Assembly (NCBI GenBank): GCA_031292735.1
Contig: JARLGP010000003.1
Location: 1 to 64,000, forward strand
Direction of reading: 5' to 3'
Length of the DNA stretch: 64,000 bases
Source of the DNA: Holophaga sp.
GTDB lineage: Bacteria; Acidobacteriota; Holophagae; Holophagales; Holophagaceae
In this document: positions 48,143 to 57,833 of the stretch, piece after piece
Position numbering within the stretch: position 1 is the first letter of the stretch
Layout: every line of letters starts with the position of its first letter
Made by a program: the position numbers and the translations under genes
The notes under the pieces: model-generated
The model's input: the letters and a program-made list of their open reading frames with translations, nothing else
Told to the model about the DNA's origin: nothing
The model's database searches: none

Positions 48143-49180
48143 ATGAAGAACCGTTTCTGGATTCCTGCCTTTGCGGTCGCGCTGCTGGCCGCTTCCATGG
48201 CCTCCTGCGACAGCAAGTCCGGCGCGTCGTCGGAGGGCATCAAGCTGCAGGGCGCCGGCGCCAGTTTTCCCGCGCCGCTGTACAACAAGTGGTTCAAAGC
48301 CTACGGCGCCAACCACCCTGACATCCAAGTGGATTACCAGTCGGTGGGAAGCGGTAGCGGCAAGAAGAGCGTGATCGACCACACCGTGGACTTCGGCGCT
48401 TCCGATGCCGCCATGGACGATGAGGAGACCGGCCGGGTCAGCGGCGGTGTGCAGCTGCTGCCGATGACCGCCGGGGCGATCGTCCTGGTCTACAACGTGG
48501 ATGGCCTCCCCAGCCTGAACCTCTCGCGCAAGGCCTATGCCGGCATCTTCCTCGGCCAGGTCAAGAAGTGGAATGACCCCGCCATTGCCAAGACCAACCC
48601 CGGCGTCAAGCTGCCCGACCTGCCCATCAACGTGGTGGTTCGCGCGGATGGCAGCGGCACCAGCTTTGTCTTTTCCAAGCACCTCAGCGCCATCAGCCCG
48701 GAGTTCGGCAAAGCGGTCGGCGCCAACACCATGCCGAACTGGCCGGTGGGCACCAAGAGCAAGGGCAATGAGGGCGTCACCGCCAGCCTCAAGGGCACTC
48801 CCGGCTCCATCGGATACGTTGAATACGGCTATGCCAAAAGCCAGAAGCTGACCACCGCCAGCCTGGAGAACAAGTCCGGCAAATTCGTGGCCGCCACCAC
48901 CGCTTCCGGCCAGGCCGCGCTGACCTCGGTGGAGCTGCCCGGCAATCTCATCGGCTGGGCCTCGGATCCGGCCGCGGCGGGCGCCTACCCGATCGTCACG
49001 TACACCTGGATCATCTGCTACCGCCACTACCCTGATGCCAAGAAGCTCGCCGCCATGCAGGACCTGCTGAAGTACAGCCTCAAGGACGGGCAGAACGATG
49101 CCGAGGCGCTTGGCTACATTCCGCTGCCGGCCGCGACGGTCAACAAAGACCTGGCAGCCCTGCAGACGATCACCAACTGA
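48143..49180 (+). CDS. pstS: phosphate ABC transporter substrate-binding lipoprotein
   Basis: A 345-residue phosphate-binding protein with a signal peptide and lipobox SMASC. PstS phosphate ligands are visible in GAGASFPAPLYNKW, YQSVGSGSGKKS, DFGASDAAMDD and RADGSGTSFVFSKHL. The start at 48143 is set by the signal peptide and an AAGGAAA site. First gene of pstSCAB, followed 19 bp later by pstC. I see no clear Pho box in the 197 bases upstream. Confidence 0.95.
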   Translation: MKNRFWIPAFAVALLAASMASCDSKSGASSEGIKLQGAGASFPAPLYNKWFKAYGANHPDIQVDYQSVGSGSGKKSVIDHTVDFGASDAAMDDEETGRVSGGVQLLPMTAGAIVLVYNVDGLPSLNLSRKAYAGIFLGQVKKWNDPAIAKTNPGVKLPDLPINVVVRADGSGTSFVFSKHLSAISPEFGKAVGANTMPNWPVGTKSKGNEGVTASLKGTPGSIGYVEYGYAKSQKLTTASLENKSGKFVAATTASGQAALTSVELPGNLIGWASDPAAAGAYPIVTYTWIICYRHYPDAKKLAAMQDLLKYSLKDGQNDAEALGYIPLPAATVNKDLAALQTITN

Positions 49181-49199
49181 GCCCTTCAAGGATGGCCTA

Positions 49200-50270
49200 A
49201 TGGCAATTCAATCCCCCCAGACTCACGGAGCCGCGCCGGTCCAGGAAAGCCTCTTCCCGGTCCGGCCAGGCGAGATCACCCAGGCGCCCACCAGGCTGCA
49301 GACCCTTGCGGACTCGGCCTTCCGCCGCCTGAGCTTCCTCTTCGCCTGCTGCACGATTTTCCTGGTGACCTTCATCGTGCTCCGCATCGTGGTTTCGGCG
49401 CTGCCGGCGATCCGCCACGACGGCCTCGGCTTCCTCACCGGCCGCGTCTGGGATCCCAACTCCGGGCAGCACGGCATCGCCGGGGAGATCTGGGGAACCC
49501 TGTACACCTCCATCCTCGCCCTGGCCATCGGCACCGCCTTCGGGCTGGCGGCCGCGCTGTTCCTCAGCGAAGGCTTCGTCGGGAAGGCGGCCTTTGCGAT
49601 CCTGAAGGCCTTTCATGTCCATCTGCACCCCTTCTGGTCGAAACTTCCAGACCGGCTGGAAGACCTGCTGAAACGGCTGATAGAGCTGCTCGCCGCCATT
49701 CCCAGCGTCGTCTACGGACTGTGGGGATTGTTCGTGGTCATTCCGCTGATTCGCCCGGTCTGTCATTGGCTGCACCTTCAGCTTGGCTGGATGGCCTTGT
49801 TCTCCACCGACCTGAGCGGTCCCGGGGTGCTGCCAGCGGTCGTGGTGCTGTCGATCATGATCCTGCCCACCATCACGGCCATCAGCCGCGACGCCCTGGT
49901 TTCGGTGCCTCCCAAGCTGCGCATGGCCTCCTACGGCCTGGGCGCCACCCGCTGGGAGACCATCACCGCAGTCATCCTGCCCACCGCCTCGCGCGGCATC
50001 TTCGGCGGCATGGTGCTGGCCTTCGGGCGGGCCCTGGGCGAAACCATGGCCCTGGCGATGCTCGTCGGGAACTCCAACCAGATCAGCGTCTCGCTCTTCT
50101 CGCCGGCCAACACGCTGGCCGCACTGCTGGCCAACAACTTCCCGGAGGCCGGCCCCAAAGAGGTTGGCATCCTCATGTATGCCGCGCTGGTGCTGCTGGC
50201 GATCACGATGATCGTCAACATCTTCGGCGCGCTCATCCTGAAGCGCGCCTCGCGCAGCGCGATGGAGTAG
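49200..50270 (+). CDS. pstC: phosphate ABC transporter permease PstC
   Basis: A 356-residue inner-membrane permease with six to seven hydrophobic segments. The EAA loop region is conserved (YGLGATRWETITAVILPTASRGI near residues 240-260, split here at the Pro), as is IPSVVYGLWGLFVVIP. A roughly 35-residue amphipathic insertion (VHLHPFWSKLPDRLEDLLKR) between TM2 and TM3 is longer than in E. coli PstC. Confidence 0.94.
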   Translation: MAIQSPQTHGAAPVQESLFPVRPGEITQAPTRLQTLADSAFRRLSFLFACCTIFLVTFIVLRIVVSALPAIRHDGLGFLTGRVWDPNSGQHGIAGEIWGTLYTSILALAIGTAFGLAAALFLSEGFVGKAAFAILKAFHVHLHPFWSKLPDRLEDLLKRLIELLAAIPSVVYGLWGLFVVIPLIRPVCHWLHLQLGWMALFSTDLSGPGVLPAVVVLSIMILPTITAISRDALVSVPPKLRMASYGLGATRWETITAVILPTASRGIFGGMVLAFGRALGETMALAMLVGNSNQISVSLFSPANTLAALLANNFPEAGPKEVGILMYAALVLLAITMIVNIFGALILKRASRSAME

Positions 50271-51197
50271 ATGATGGCAGCCGAATTGAATCCCGGATTG
50301 GACAATCCCTTTGTCAAAGTTGATTTCGGCCAGCTGGAACACTCCCTTCGCCGTCCCCGCACCCTGATGGATTTTCTGCTGAACGGCCTGATCACCGTGA
50401 TGACCCTTTCGGCGCTGGTGCCTTTGTTCAGCGTCGTTTTCATGCTGGCCTGGCGGGGGGGACACCGCCTGAGCGTGGCGGTCTTCACCCACCTGCCGCC
50501 CTCGGCGATGGAAGCCGGCGGCGGCTTCGGCAACGCCATCGTGGGCACTCTGCTGATGGTCGGTCTCGCGGTCGCCATCACCGTCCCGGTCGGCATCATG
50601 ACCGCCATCTTCCTGGCCCAGAACCGCACCAGCAGGCTGGCCGAGGTGGTTCGCTTCGCCGCCAAGGTGCTTACCGGCTTTCCTTCGATTCTTGCCGGTG
50701 TCTTCGCCTACGGTGCCATCGTGCTCGCCACCGGCGGATACTCCGCGGTCGCAGGCGCGATCGCGCTCTCCATCCTGATGCTGCCGACCATCGTCCTGAC
50801 CTCGGAGGACGCCATCCGCATGGTGCCTTCCCGGATGAAGGAGGCCGCCACAGGCATGGGCGCGACCCCCGCCCAGACGGTGTGGATGGTGCTCATCCCC
50901 ACCGCCTTCCCCGGCATCCTCACCGGGGTGATGCTGGCCATTGCGCGCGCCGCCGGAGAGACCGCCCCATTGCTCTTCACGGCGCTCTTCAGCAACTACT
51001 GGCTCTGGTCGCACGGCCACGCCCAGCTGATGCGTCCCACGGCCTCGCTGGCCGTGCTCATCTACAATTTTGCCGGGATGCCCTTCGACAACCAGGTGGA
51101 GCTGGCCTGGGCTGCCGCCCTGGTCCTTGTCTTGCTTGTCCTGGTCGCCAACCTCGTCGGCCAGAGCTTGTCCAGCCGTCAGGTCCAACAATCCTAG
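50271..51197 (+). CDS. pstA: phosphate ABC transporter permease PstA
   Basis: A 308-residue permease starting directly after the pstC stop. Six hydrophobic segments, the [13 protein letters not shown] segment and the EAA loop [19 protein letters not shown] identify PstA. Eight bases separate it from pstB. Confidence 0.94.
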   Translation: MMAAELNPGLDNPFVKVDFGQLEHSLRRPRTLMDFLLNGLITVMTLSALVPLFSVVFMLAWRGGHRLSVAVFTHLPPSAMEAGGGFGNAIVGTLLMVGLAVAITVPVGIMTAIFLAQNRTSRLAEVVRFAAKVLTGFPSILAGVFAYGAIVLATGGYSAVAGAIALSILMLPTIVLTSEDAIRMVPSRMKEAATGMGATPAQTVWMVLIPTAFPGILTGVMLAIARAAGETAPLLFTALFSNYWLWSHGHAQLMRPTASLAVLIYNFAGMPFDNQVELAWAAALVLVLLVLVANLVGQSLSSRQVQQS

Positions 51198-51205
51198 GAG
51201 ATAAG

Positions 51206-52042
51206 ATGCTGGCAACAGAAGTGGCCCCGCAACCCGGTGAAGCGTCCGCGGCGCTGGCCGTCAACAACCCTGACGTGGTGGTGGATTGCCACATCCGCGA
51301 GCTCTACTACGGAACCTTCAAGGCCGTGCGTGACACGGTCATTCCCCTGAAGAAGAATGCCATCACCGCCTTCATCGGCCCTTCCGGTTGCGGCAAGAGC
51401 ACCGTGCTGCGCTGCTTCAACCGCATGAATGACCTGGTGCGCGGCTTCCGCTTCGAGGGGCACATCCGCTTCCGCGGGCGCGACATCTACGATGCCGCCA
51501 TCGATCCGGTCGCGGTGCGCCGCTTCATCGGGATGGTCTTCCAGCAGCCTAATCCCTTTGCCACCAGTATCTACAATAACGTGGCGTTCGGACTCCGGCT
51601 CAACGGCTACCGGGGCGACAAGGTCGAGAAGGTGGAGCAGGCCCTGCGTGCCTCGGCGCTGTGGGACGAAGTGAAGGACAAGCTGCACAAGAGCGCCCTC
51701 TCGCTGTCCGGCGGCCAGCAGCAGCGCCTTTGCATCGCCCGTGCCATCGCCACCGAACCGGAGGTGCTGCTGATGGACGAGCCCTGCTCCGCGCTCGATC
51801 CGATCGCCACCGGCAGGATCGAGGAACTGATGAAGGAACTCAGCCAGAAATTCACCATCGCCATCGTCACCCACAACCTGCAGCAGGCGCAACGGGTTGC
51901 CGACTTCACCGGATTCCTGTACGTGGACACTTCGGAAGGCGGACGCACCGGCTACTTGGTGGAGTTCGGCGAGTCCAGGCAGCTCTTCAGTGCCCCGGTG
52001 CACAAGCACACCCAGGATTACATTCGCGGCGAGTTCAGCTGA
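51206..52042 (+). CDS. pstB: phosphate ABC transporter ATP-binding protein
   Basis: A 278-residue ABC ATPase. Walker A is [21 protein letters not shown]-loop VFQQPNPF, signature [14 protein letters not shown], Walker [14 protein letters not shown] and H-loop IVTHNLQQA, all in the PstB pattern. Preceded by AGGAGATAAG. No phoU follows; instead a phosphatase gene starts 120 bp downstream. Confidence 0.95.
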   Translation: MLATEVAPQPGEASAALAVNNPDVVVDCHIRELYYGTFKAVRDTVIPLKKNAITAFIGPSGCGKSTVLRCFNRMNDLVRGFRFEGHIRFRGRDIYDAAIDPVAVRRFIGMVFQQPNPFATSIYNNVAFGLRLNGYRGDKVEKVEQALRASALWDEVKDKLHKSALSLSGGQQQRLCIARAIATEPEVLLMDEPCSALDPIATGRIEELMKELSQKFTIAIVTHNLQQAQRVADFTGFLYVDTSEGGRTGYLVEFGESRQLFSAPVHKHTQDYIRGEFS

Positions 52043-52161
52043 TCCGGAACGGCGGCAAGGGAGCGAGGTGAGGATTTCACCTCCGGGCCATGAGTTGTTC
52101 ACGCCAAAACCCCAAGGTGGATTTGACGCAATCGTCCCCCCTTGCCCGAAAGGAAGCTCCA

Positions 52162-54120
52162 ATGTCAGGAAAACGCTATCCCTTTGCCCTGGCGGCTGCC
52201 CCCGTCGCCATCGTTTTTGCCTTGGTCGGCTGCAGCAGCTCCAGCCAGAACACCAGCGCCTCGGCCGTCAGTGTTCCGCAACAGCCAAGTGCACTCGGTT
52301 ATGTCGATACGGCCCCGGTCCAGGATGAAACGGCCGTCCTGCCTTTTGTGGACTATGGCTACACCAATCAAAAGGGCGACGCGCGCTATGCCACCCTGGA
52401 AACCAATGCCGGTGTGCGCGTGGCCAAGGGCTTCCTCGATCTGTGGACGCCCAGCACCCTGATCGTGGATGCCGGCGTGACGGCCGCCGCCAACGGGTCG
52501 TTCCCGGCGGTGGTGGCGTCGAGCTGGACCGGCACTCCCGGGGACTCGACCGATGGCACGAAGGTGAATGCGACCGTACTGGACGCAAGTGTCGACTATG
52601 TGATCACCGCTACCACTCAACGCACGGCCGACCAGGCCACCGCTGCCTACATCGATGACCGGCGTGGCAAGGGCTACAGCGTCACCGATGGTCTTGGCCC
52701 CTTGACCACCTTCTGGCGGACCGCCGCCCAGCAGACCACCTCCATCACGGGTGTTCCTTCGGATGCCACGACGGTCCTGTACAACGAAAGCGGCAACAAC
52801 ACGGGCGTGGCCGGATCGGCCAACTCGACGTTCGGCGCCGTCGTGGATTACGTCAACAACGCGGGCACCAACGCCTCCACCGAGCCGGCCAAGCGTTTCT
52901 ACAAATACGCCAGGCCTTGGCGTTGGAGCACCAGTGTGATCGTGGTGCCCGCGCTGGTGCCGGCCGAGAGCGCAACCCCCGGTACGGACGGCGGCTACAT
53001 CAGCGGCCACGCCGCGGAGGCCACTCGCGATGCCTTGGCGATGGCCTACGTGGTTCCCGAGCGATTCCAGGAGCTGATGGCCCGAGCGCTGGAACTCGGT
53101 GAGAATCGCATCCTGGCGGGCATGCATTCCCCCCTCGACGTCATCGGCGGCCGCATCCAGGCCGAGGCCGCTGCCGCCGCCAATTTCACCGCCGCTGCGG
53201 CGGCCACCCGCAGTGCCGCCTATGCCCAGGCCCACACGGCCCTGATGGCCGCCGCGGGAACCGCCGATACCCTCGCGTTCAACAATTATGCCCATTCCGC
53301 CGCCACCGCCTCCGACCGCTTCGCGGATTACGCCACCAACAAGACCGAACATCTGCGCCGCCTCACCTACGGTTTCAGCCAGATCGCGGATGCCACCAAG
53401 CCCGCCGTGGTTCCCAAGGGCGCGGAAATCCTGCTGGAAACCCGCCTGCCGTACCTGAGTGCGGATCAGCGCCGGGTCGTCCTGAAGACCACCGCGCTTG
53501 CCTCGGGTTATCCGGTCATGGATGACGCCGAAGGCTGGGGCCGTCTCGACCTCTTCGCCGCCGCCGACGGCTACGGCGCCTTCAACGGCGACGTGACAGT
53601 GGCCATGGACGCCAGCCAGGGTGGCTTCAACTCAGTGGACGCCTGGAAGAACGACATCTCGGGAAAGGGACTGCTGACCAAGAACGGCACTGGGACCCTG
53701 CGCCTGGCCGGCAGCAACACCTTCAGCGGCGGCAGCGTGGTGAACGGCGGCGCGCTTCAGGCCGATTCCAGCTCGGCCTTCGGTACCGGCGATGTCTATG
53801 TCTCCTCCGGCACCGTGATCTGCAACGCTTCCGGCCTGGTGAAGATCGGCGGCAACTACACGCAGCTCGGGACGGGAGCGCTGCAACTGAACCTGGGGGC
53901 AAGCGGCCAGGATCGCCTCGCGGTCAAGGGCACGGCCACGTTCTCCGGAGGCACGCTTCATGTGACTTTCACAGGCGGGTACAACCCTTCCGTCGGGGAC
54001 ACCTTGAACCTCATCACGGCAGGCAAATGCCTGGGGACCTTCACGACCGTCAACGTCGACGGTTTCAAGGCCACGGCCACCTACACAAGCACGGGTCTGC
54101 TGGTCCACATCGACGCTTGA
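52162..54120 (+). CDS. lipoprotein PAP2-type acid phosphatase with autotransporter-like repeat tail
   Basis: A 652-residue envelope protein with lipobox LVGC (Cys24). The class A acid phosphatase signature is complete: K244-x6-RP, S281-G-H283 and R316-x5-H322-x3-D326. After about residue 490 the chain changes to passenger-type repeats (GKGLLTKNGTGTLRLAGSNT, FSGGSVVNGGALQAD), the PATR beta-helix motif of autotransporters, but no C-terminal barrel follows. It probably releases phosphate outside the inner membrane for the PstSCAB system just upstream. Confidence 0.88.
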   Translation: MSGKRYPFALAAAPVAIVFALVGCSSSSQNTSASAVSVPQQPSALGYVDTAPVQDETAVLPFVDYGYTNQKGDARYATLETNAGVRVAKGFLDLWTPSTLIVDAGVTAAANGSFPAVVASSWTGTPGDSTDGTKVNATVLDASVDYVITATTQRTADQATAAYIDDRRGKGYSVTDGLGPLTTFWRTAAQQTTSITGVPSDATTVLYNESGNNTGVAGSANSTFGAVVDYVNNAGTNASTEPAKRFYKYARPWRWSTSVIVVPALVPAESATPGTDGGYISGHAAEATRDALAMAYVVPERFQELMARALELGENRILAGMHSPLDVIGGRIQAEAAAAANFTAAAAATRSAAYAQAHTALMAAAGTADTLAFNNYAHSAATASDRFADYATNKTEHLRRLTYGFSQIADATKPAVVPKGAEILLETRLPYLSADQRRVVLKTTALASGYPVMDDAEGWGRLDLFAAADGYGAFNGDVTVAMDASQGGFNSVDAWKNDISGKGLLTKNGTGTLRLAGSNTFSGGSVVNGGALQADSSSAFGTGDVYVSSGTVICNASGLVKIGGNYTQLGTGALQLNLGASGQDRLAVKGTATFSGGTLHVTFTGGYNPSVGDTLNLITAGKCLGTFTTVNVDGFKATATYTSTGLLVHIDA

Positions 54121-54164
54121 GTTTCTTCCGGGACCGGGGTTGTGGATCGAGTTGGATGGAAACG

Positions 54165-54198
54165 CCCGTCCCCACGACCGTGGCGGGGACGGGGTTTT
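54165..54198 (+). terminator. terminator after the pst/phosphatase cluster
   Basis: CCCGTCCCC (54165-54173) pairs with GGGGACGGG (54185-54193), and CCAC/GTGG extend the stem inside. TTTT follows directly. Confidence 0.75.
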
Positions 54199-54287
54199 GG
54201 CAGGCCATCAGGCGCCCGGCAGGCAAAACCCTGAAAAGGTCCTGGGGGGAATCGGCTGGAAGGACTCCATTCCTCCGGATTCCCCCT

Positions 54288-54316
54288 TGACCTTTTTGTT
54301 GAACCTTCCTACAGTT
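54288..54316 (+). promoter_or_regulatory. sigma-70-type promoter for binding-protein/chemoreceptor pair
   Basis: TTGACC (54288-54293), a 17-base spacer and TACAGT (54311-54316). Start codon of the next gene is about 150 bases downstream. Confidence 0.5.
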
Positions 54317-54464
54317 AAAAATACTCATTTGTATTCTTTGTTGTATACATCCCTAGACGAGCCCTTGCGGGGGCCATGGTCCTTCCCGGTGGTCATCGGG
54401 GAGCTGGTGTATTAGCCACAATTGAATTTCTTAACATTCCGGCCTGTCCGGAAAAGGAGCGCAA

Positions 54465-55229
54465 ATGAATCCCGTTTTCAGAATCCTGGCCGCAGTAGCG
54501 ATGACCGCCAGCTTCGCAATGGCTAAGCCATTAAAGATCTATACCGAAATCAGCATTCCGCAACAGATCAAAGCCCCGGACGGCAGCCTTTCCGGGATCG
54601 CCGTCGATACCGTCCGGGAAATCCAGAAGCGGGTCGGCAGCAGCGACCCCATTCAGCTGGTTCCCTGGGCCCGCGGCTACCAGGAGGCCACGACCGAACC
54701 GAACGTCCTGCTCTTTTCCATGGGCCGCACCGCCGAGCGTGAGCACCTGTTCCAGTGGGTCGGCCCTGTGGACGAACTGGTGTTCTCCCTTTTCGTCAAG
54801 GCCGGTTCTCCGATCAAGATCAAGAACTTGAACGACGCCAAGAAATTGCATTCCATCGGGGTCTACAAGAACGATGTCCGCGACCTGTTCCTCACCAAGG
54901 CCGGGCTGACCAACCTCGACCGCGCCAGCGACGCCGTGACCAACGTCAAGAAAGTGATGGCAGGTCACCTGGATGCCTTGGCAAGTTCAGAATCCGGCAT
55001 CGCCGACCTCGCGAAGTCCGCCGGGTTCCAGGCTTCCGACCTGAAGGCGGCCTACCCCTTCATGCGGATCCAGCTGTACATGGCCTTCTCCCACGGCACC
55101 CCGGCGGAGACCGTGAGCGCCTGGTCCGGCGCCCTTGCGGCCATGAAGAAAGACAAGACCTTCGAGCACATCTACCGGAAGTACGACCCGACCAAGGCCC
55201 TGCCGGGTCCCGCTCTTCCGCCCCAGTAG
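54465..55229 (+). CDS. periplasmic amino-acid-type (SBP_bac_3) binding protein
   Basis: A 254-residue secreted protein (signal peptide ending at AMA-KP). The fold reads as a family-3 solute-binding protein: KIYTEISIPQQIKAPDGSLSG, then AVDTVREIQKRVG, FSMGRTAEREHLFQWVGPV, and IGVYKNDVRDLFL. No permease or ATPase gene is nearby; a chemoreceptor gene follows 120 bp downstream, so the protein may serve sensing rather than uptake. GGAAAAGGAGC precedes the ATG. Confidence 0.82.
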   Translation: MNPVFRILAAVAMTASFAMAKPLKIYTEISIPQQIKAPDGSLSGIAVDTVREIQKRVGSSDPIQLVPWARGYQEATTEPNVLLFSMGRTAEREHLFQWVGPVDELVFSLFVKAGSPIKIKNLNDAKKLHSIGVYKNDVRDLFLTKAGLTNLDRASDAVTNVKKVMAGHLDALASSESGIADLAKSAGFQASDLKAAYPFMRIQLYMAFSHGTPAETVSAWSGALAAMKKDKTFEHIYRKYDPTKALPGPALPPQ

Positions 55230-55349
55230 GCCTGGAGCGAGAAGGGATCGGCCGCCCCGGCGGTGGGCTGGAGCGGATGGCGGTTTCCGAGGTGGCCCCG
55301 GTGCGGTCATTGACCTGGGCGGCCTCGGAACAAATGGTTGGCGCAAATA

Positions 55350-56927
55350 ATGGGGGATAGATTGGATAAAGTAATTAAAACGAATAGTATCCAGCCTGAA
55401 CGACTACCTCGATTTTTGCGCCAGGCATTCGGGAGGAGCGCGGTGTCTTCCAGCGTCGCCAAGCGTTTGAACGCCAGCATCATCATCGTGGTCAGCATCC
55501 TGCTGATCGTGCTGGGCGTGATCTCCTCCCTGCGCGAGCGTTCCAACCTGAACCATCAGCTCAAGCGGACGGTGGCGGTCATGCAGAACCAGTTGGCCGT
55601 GTCCCTTCCCGTGCCGGTGTGGAACGTCGACAGCAACCAGATCGAGAACGTGCTGCGCGCCGGAATGAGCGCAGAGGAGATCGACGGCATTGCCGTGATG
55701 GGGCCCAATGGACCCATCGCCATCCTGGAGCGTGACCCTTCCGGCAAGCCGGTCACCAAGGACAGCCTTTCCGCTTTTCCCAACTCCCAGCCATCGGAAG
55801 TGCCGATCGTCTACAACGATAACGGCACCCCCAAGGAGCTGGGCAAGCTGAAGGTGTTCACCTCTTCCAGGCAGGTGAACGCCGCCTTCCGCACCAGCCT
55901 CCTGCTGCTGACGGCGCAGATCGTCATCCTGGACGTGGTGCTCATCCTGATCCTTTCGACGGTGGTCAAGGTCGGCGTGATCCGGCCGCTCCATGCCTTC
56001 CGGGATGCGCTGGCGGCCATGTCCGGCAGCGAGGGCGACCTCACCTACCATCTGGACGAGCAGCGCGCCGACGAGTTCGGCCAGATTGCCAAGCACTTCA
56101 ACCTGGTGACCGGTCAGTTCCGGGGCATCGTCAAGGATCTGGCCGGGGAGGCCGCCAACGTGGCCAGCGGCTCCACCGAGTTGAATTCCACCGCCGAGGA
56201 GATGAAGACCACCACCACCGAGATCGCCGAGGGCAACGAGAAGCAGCGCCAAAGCATGGGCGGCGTCCTGGCGGACATGGACCGGCTTTCCGCGCTGATC
56301 AGCGCCATGGATGCCCGGCTCAACGAATCGGCGGGCCGGGCCACCCAGGCCGTGGAACTGTCCCGGGAAGGCGCCCAGGCCGGGGAGGCCACCGCCAGCG
56401 CCATGGCGTCCATCCGGGACGCCACCAAGCGCATGGCCCAGGCGGTCACCGTGGTCAACGAGATCGCCAACCAGACCAACCTGCTCTCCCTCAACGCCGC
56501 CATCGAGGCGGCCAAGGCCGGCGAGCTGGGCAAGGGGTTCTCCGTGGTGGCCGAAGAGATCCGGAAGCTGGCCGAGCGGAGCGCCCAGGCCACCCACGAA
56601 ATCCAGTCGCTCATCCATGAAGTGAACGGGAGCGTCGAGCAGGGCGGCCTGACCGTGGGCCGGAGCGTGGAATCGCTGGAAACCATTCGCAGCCATGTGG
56701 AGACCCTGGCCAGCAATTTCAGCGGCATCTCCGAAGCCATGAAGCAGCAGTCCGGAACCGGAGTCGAAGTGCGCAACCACGTGGACGGAACCAACCGGGA
56801 GATCGAGCGCAACGCCTCGGCGAGCCAGGAACTGGCCGCCACCGTGGACGAGATCGTGCGCACCTCCTCCGAGCTGTCCCGGGTGGCCGAGGCCCTCACG
56901 GCCCGGGTGTCCCGCTACAAGGTCTAG
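55350..56927 (+). CDS. methyl-accepting chemotaxis protein
   Basis: A 525-residue receptor: TM1 at about 40-65 (ASIIIVVSILLIVLGVI), a periplasmic domain of about 115 residues, TM2 at about 190-215, HAMP, and a signalling domain with the hairpin [20 protein letters not shown]. The start at ATG 55350 (GGGGG context after it) is chosen; a TTG 12 bases upstream is possible. No C-terminal pentapeptide for CheR docking is visible. It follows a binding-protein gene and probably reads that protein's ligand state. Confidence 0.9.
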   Translation: MGDRLDKVIKTNSIQPERLPRFLRQAFGRSAVSSSVAKRLNASIIIVVSILLIVLGVISSLRERSNLNHQLKRTVAVMQNQLAVSLPVPVWNVDSNQIENVLRAGMSAEEIDGIAVMGPNGPIAILERDPSGKPVTKDSLSAFPNSQPSEVPIVYNDNGTPKELGKLKVFTSSRQVNAAFRTSLLLLTAQIVILDVVLILILSTVVKVGVIRPLHAFRDALAAMSGSEGDLTYHLDEQRADEFGQIAKHFNLVTGQFRGIVKDLAGEAANVASGSTELNSTAEEMKTTTTEIAEGNEKQRQSMGGVLADMDRLSALISAMDARLNESAGRATQAVELSREGAQAGEATASAMASIRDATKRMAQAVTVVNEIANQTNLLSLNAAIEAAKAGELGKGFSVVAEEIRKLAERSAQATHEIQSLIHEVNGSVEQGGLTVGRSVESLETIRSHVETLASNFSGISEAMKQQSGTGVEVRNHVDGTNREIERNASASQELAATVDEIVRTSSELSRVAEALTARVSRYKV

Positions 56928-57026
56928 CCCCAACACCGTCCTTACAAGCGTTGTCCCCCCCTTTCCCGGAGCCGGCGCAAACAGGTTGATGTCCTTGCGC
57001 ACCCTGCCTATGAATTTCATCCTCAA

Positions 57027-57383
57027 CTACCGGCCTTTGACCGTGAAGGTATTGGGCGCCACGCGCACCACTGGCCCGGCCGGCGCAATCACCTTGGTCA
57101 GCGCGGAGACCAGGCTGTCCCGGGTAGCGGGCAGACCGCGCTGTTCCAACTGCTCCAGAATTTCCTGAATGTACAGAGGCCGGGTAGCTTGAGTAAGTAT
57201 GTCAATGGCATTGCTGGTACGGGACTGAGGGGCGTCCTTGCGCCCTGGTTTGGGGCGTGTTGGCAGGGGCTCCGGTTCCATGGCGGCGCGAATGCGCTTG
57301 ATCTCCAGCAGCCCAGCCCGGAAAGCGGCCTCGAGTACGGATAGTACTTCGTCCCCGGCTAAGCCGGTCGTGGGATTGGACAT
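57027..57383 (-). CDS. small winged-helix-like hypothetical protein
   Basis: A 118-residue protein. The N-terminal 60 residues are helical and basic (LSVLEAAFRAGLLEIKRIRAAM) with a Pro/Lys linker; the C-terminal part (NAIDILTQATRPLYIQEILE, then GLPATRDSLVSALTKVI and VVRVAPNTFTV) looks like a winged-helix DNA-binding domain. AGGAGG lies seven bases before the ATG. I do not recognise a family; genes like this often accompany mobile elements. Confidence 0.6.
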   Translation of the reverse strand: MSNPTTGLAGDEVLSVLEAAFRAGLLEIKRIRAAMEPEPLPTRPKPGRKDAPQSRTSNAIDILTQATRPLYIQEILEQLEQRGLPATRDSLVSALTKVIAPAGPVVRVAPNTFTVKGR

Positions 57384-57439
57384 GGGTGACCTCCTGGATT
57401 TAAGGTAGGTCTTTTAAGAGGTATATCAATAGACCATCC

Positions 57440-57465
57440 CCCCAAAAAACGGAATCCAGCGATTC
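57440..57465 (-). terminator. intrinsic terminator on the minus strand
   Basis: Read on the minus strand, CGGAATC-GCTG-GATTCCG is followed by TTTTTT. The stem is perfect (7 bp). It would end a transcript coming from about 57.5-57.9 kb. Confidence 0.6.
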
Positions 57466-57833
57466 CGGCGTCGGCCGAAATAGCACCGCGTGAACAGGCC
57501 GTACCACGGGGTGTTCAGCCGATTGGAGGACGGCAAACGCTTCGGATTTTCCGCCCGCAGCTTGCGAGGACGGAAAGTCCGGAGCGTAAGTGTGGGTCGG
57601 CGCCTGGCCGGGGAACTCGAAATGGGTCGGCGCGAACCCGGGGGATCGGAACGAACGATTCCGGAGCCACCGGCAGGGAATGATTGGACCGGACTAGATG
57701 TCCAAGCTGCAGGGCCGTGGCCCCATCGGAGCAAGATCCTGGCTGGCTGTGTCAGCTTACGACTGGAAACAAAAGCTTTGGGCTTACTCTGCAGCAGTTG
57801 GCCGATGGTTTGGAAATGGTTCCTGGACAAAAG

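Larger units (their letters stand above)
54121..54464. other. intergenic region with terminator and promoter
   Basis: 344 bases without a gene: a strong hairpin at 54165-54198 ends the phosphatase unit, and an AT-rich block with a sigma-70-like promoter (54288-54316) precedes the binding-protein gene. Confidence 0.6.

Noticed and set aside
57560..57600. RNase P RNA-like GAGGACGGAAAGTCCGG
   Set aside because: Only loosely resembles the RNase P signature; the other conserved regions of the RNA are absent downstream.
57426..57830. A 134-codon minus-strand frame ending at the orphan terminator
   Set aside because: Arg/Ser/Pro-rich with no recognisable domain; the terminator lies inside its 3' end. 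Kept only as part of the unexplained segment.
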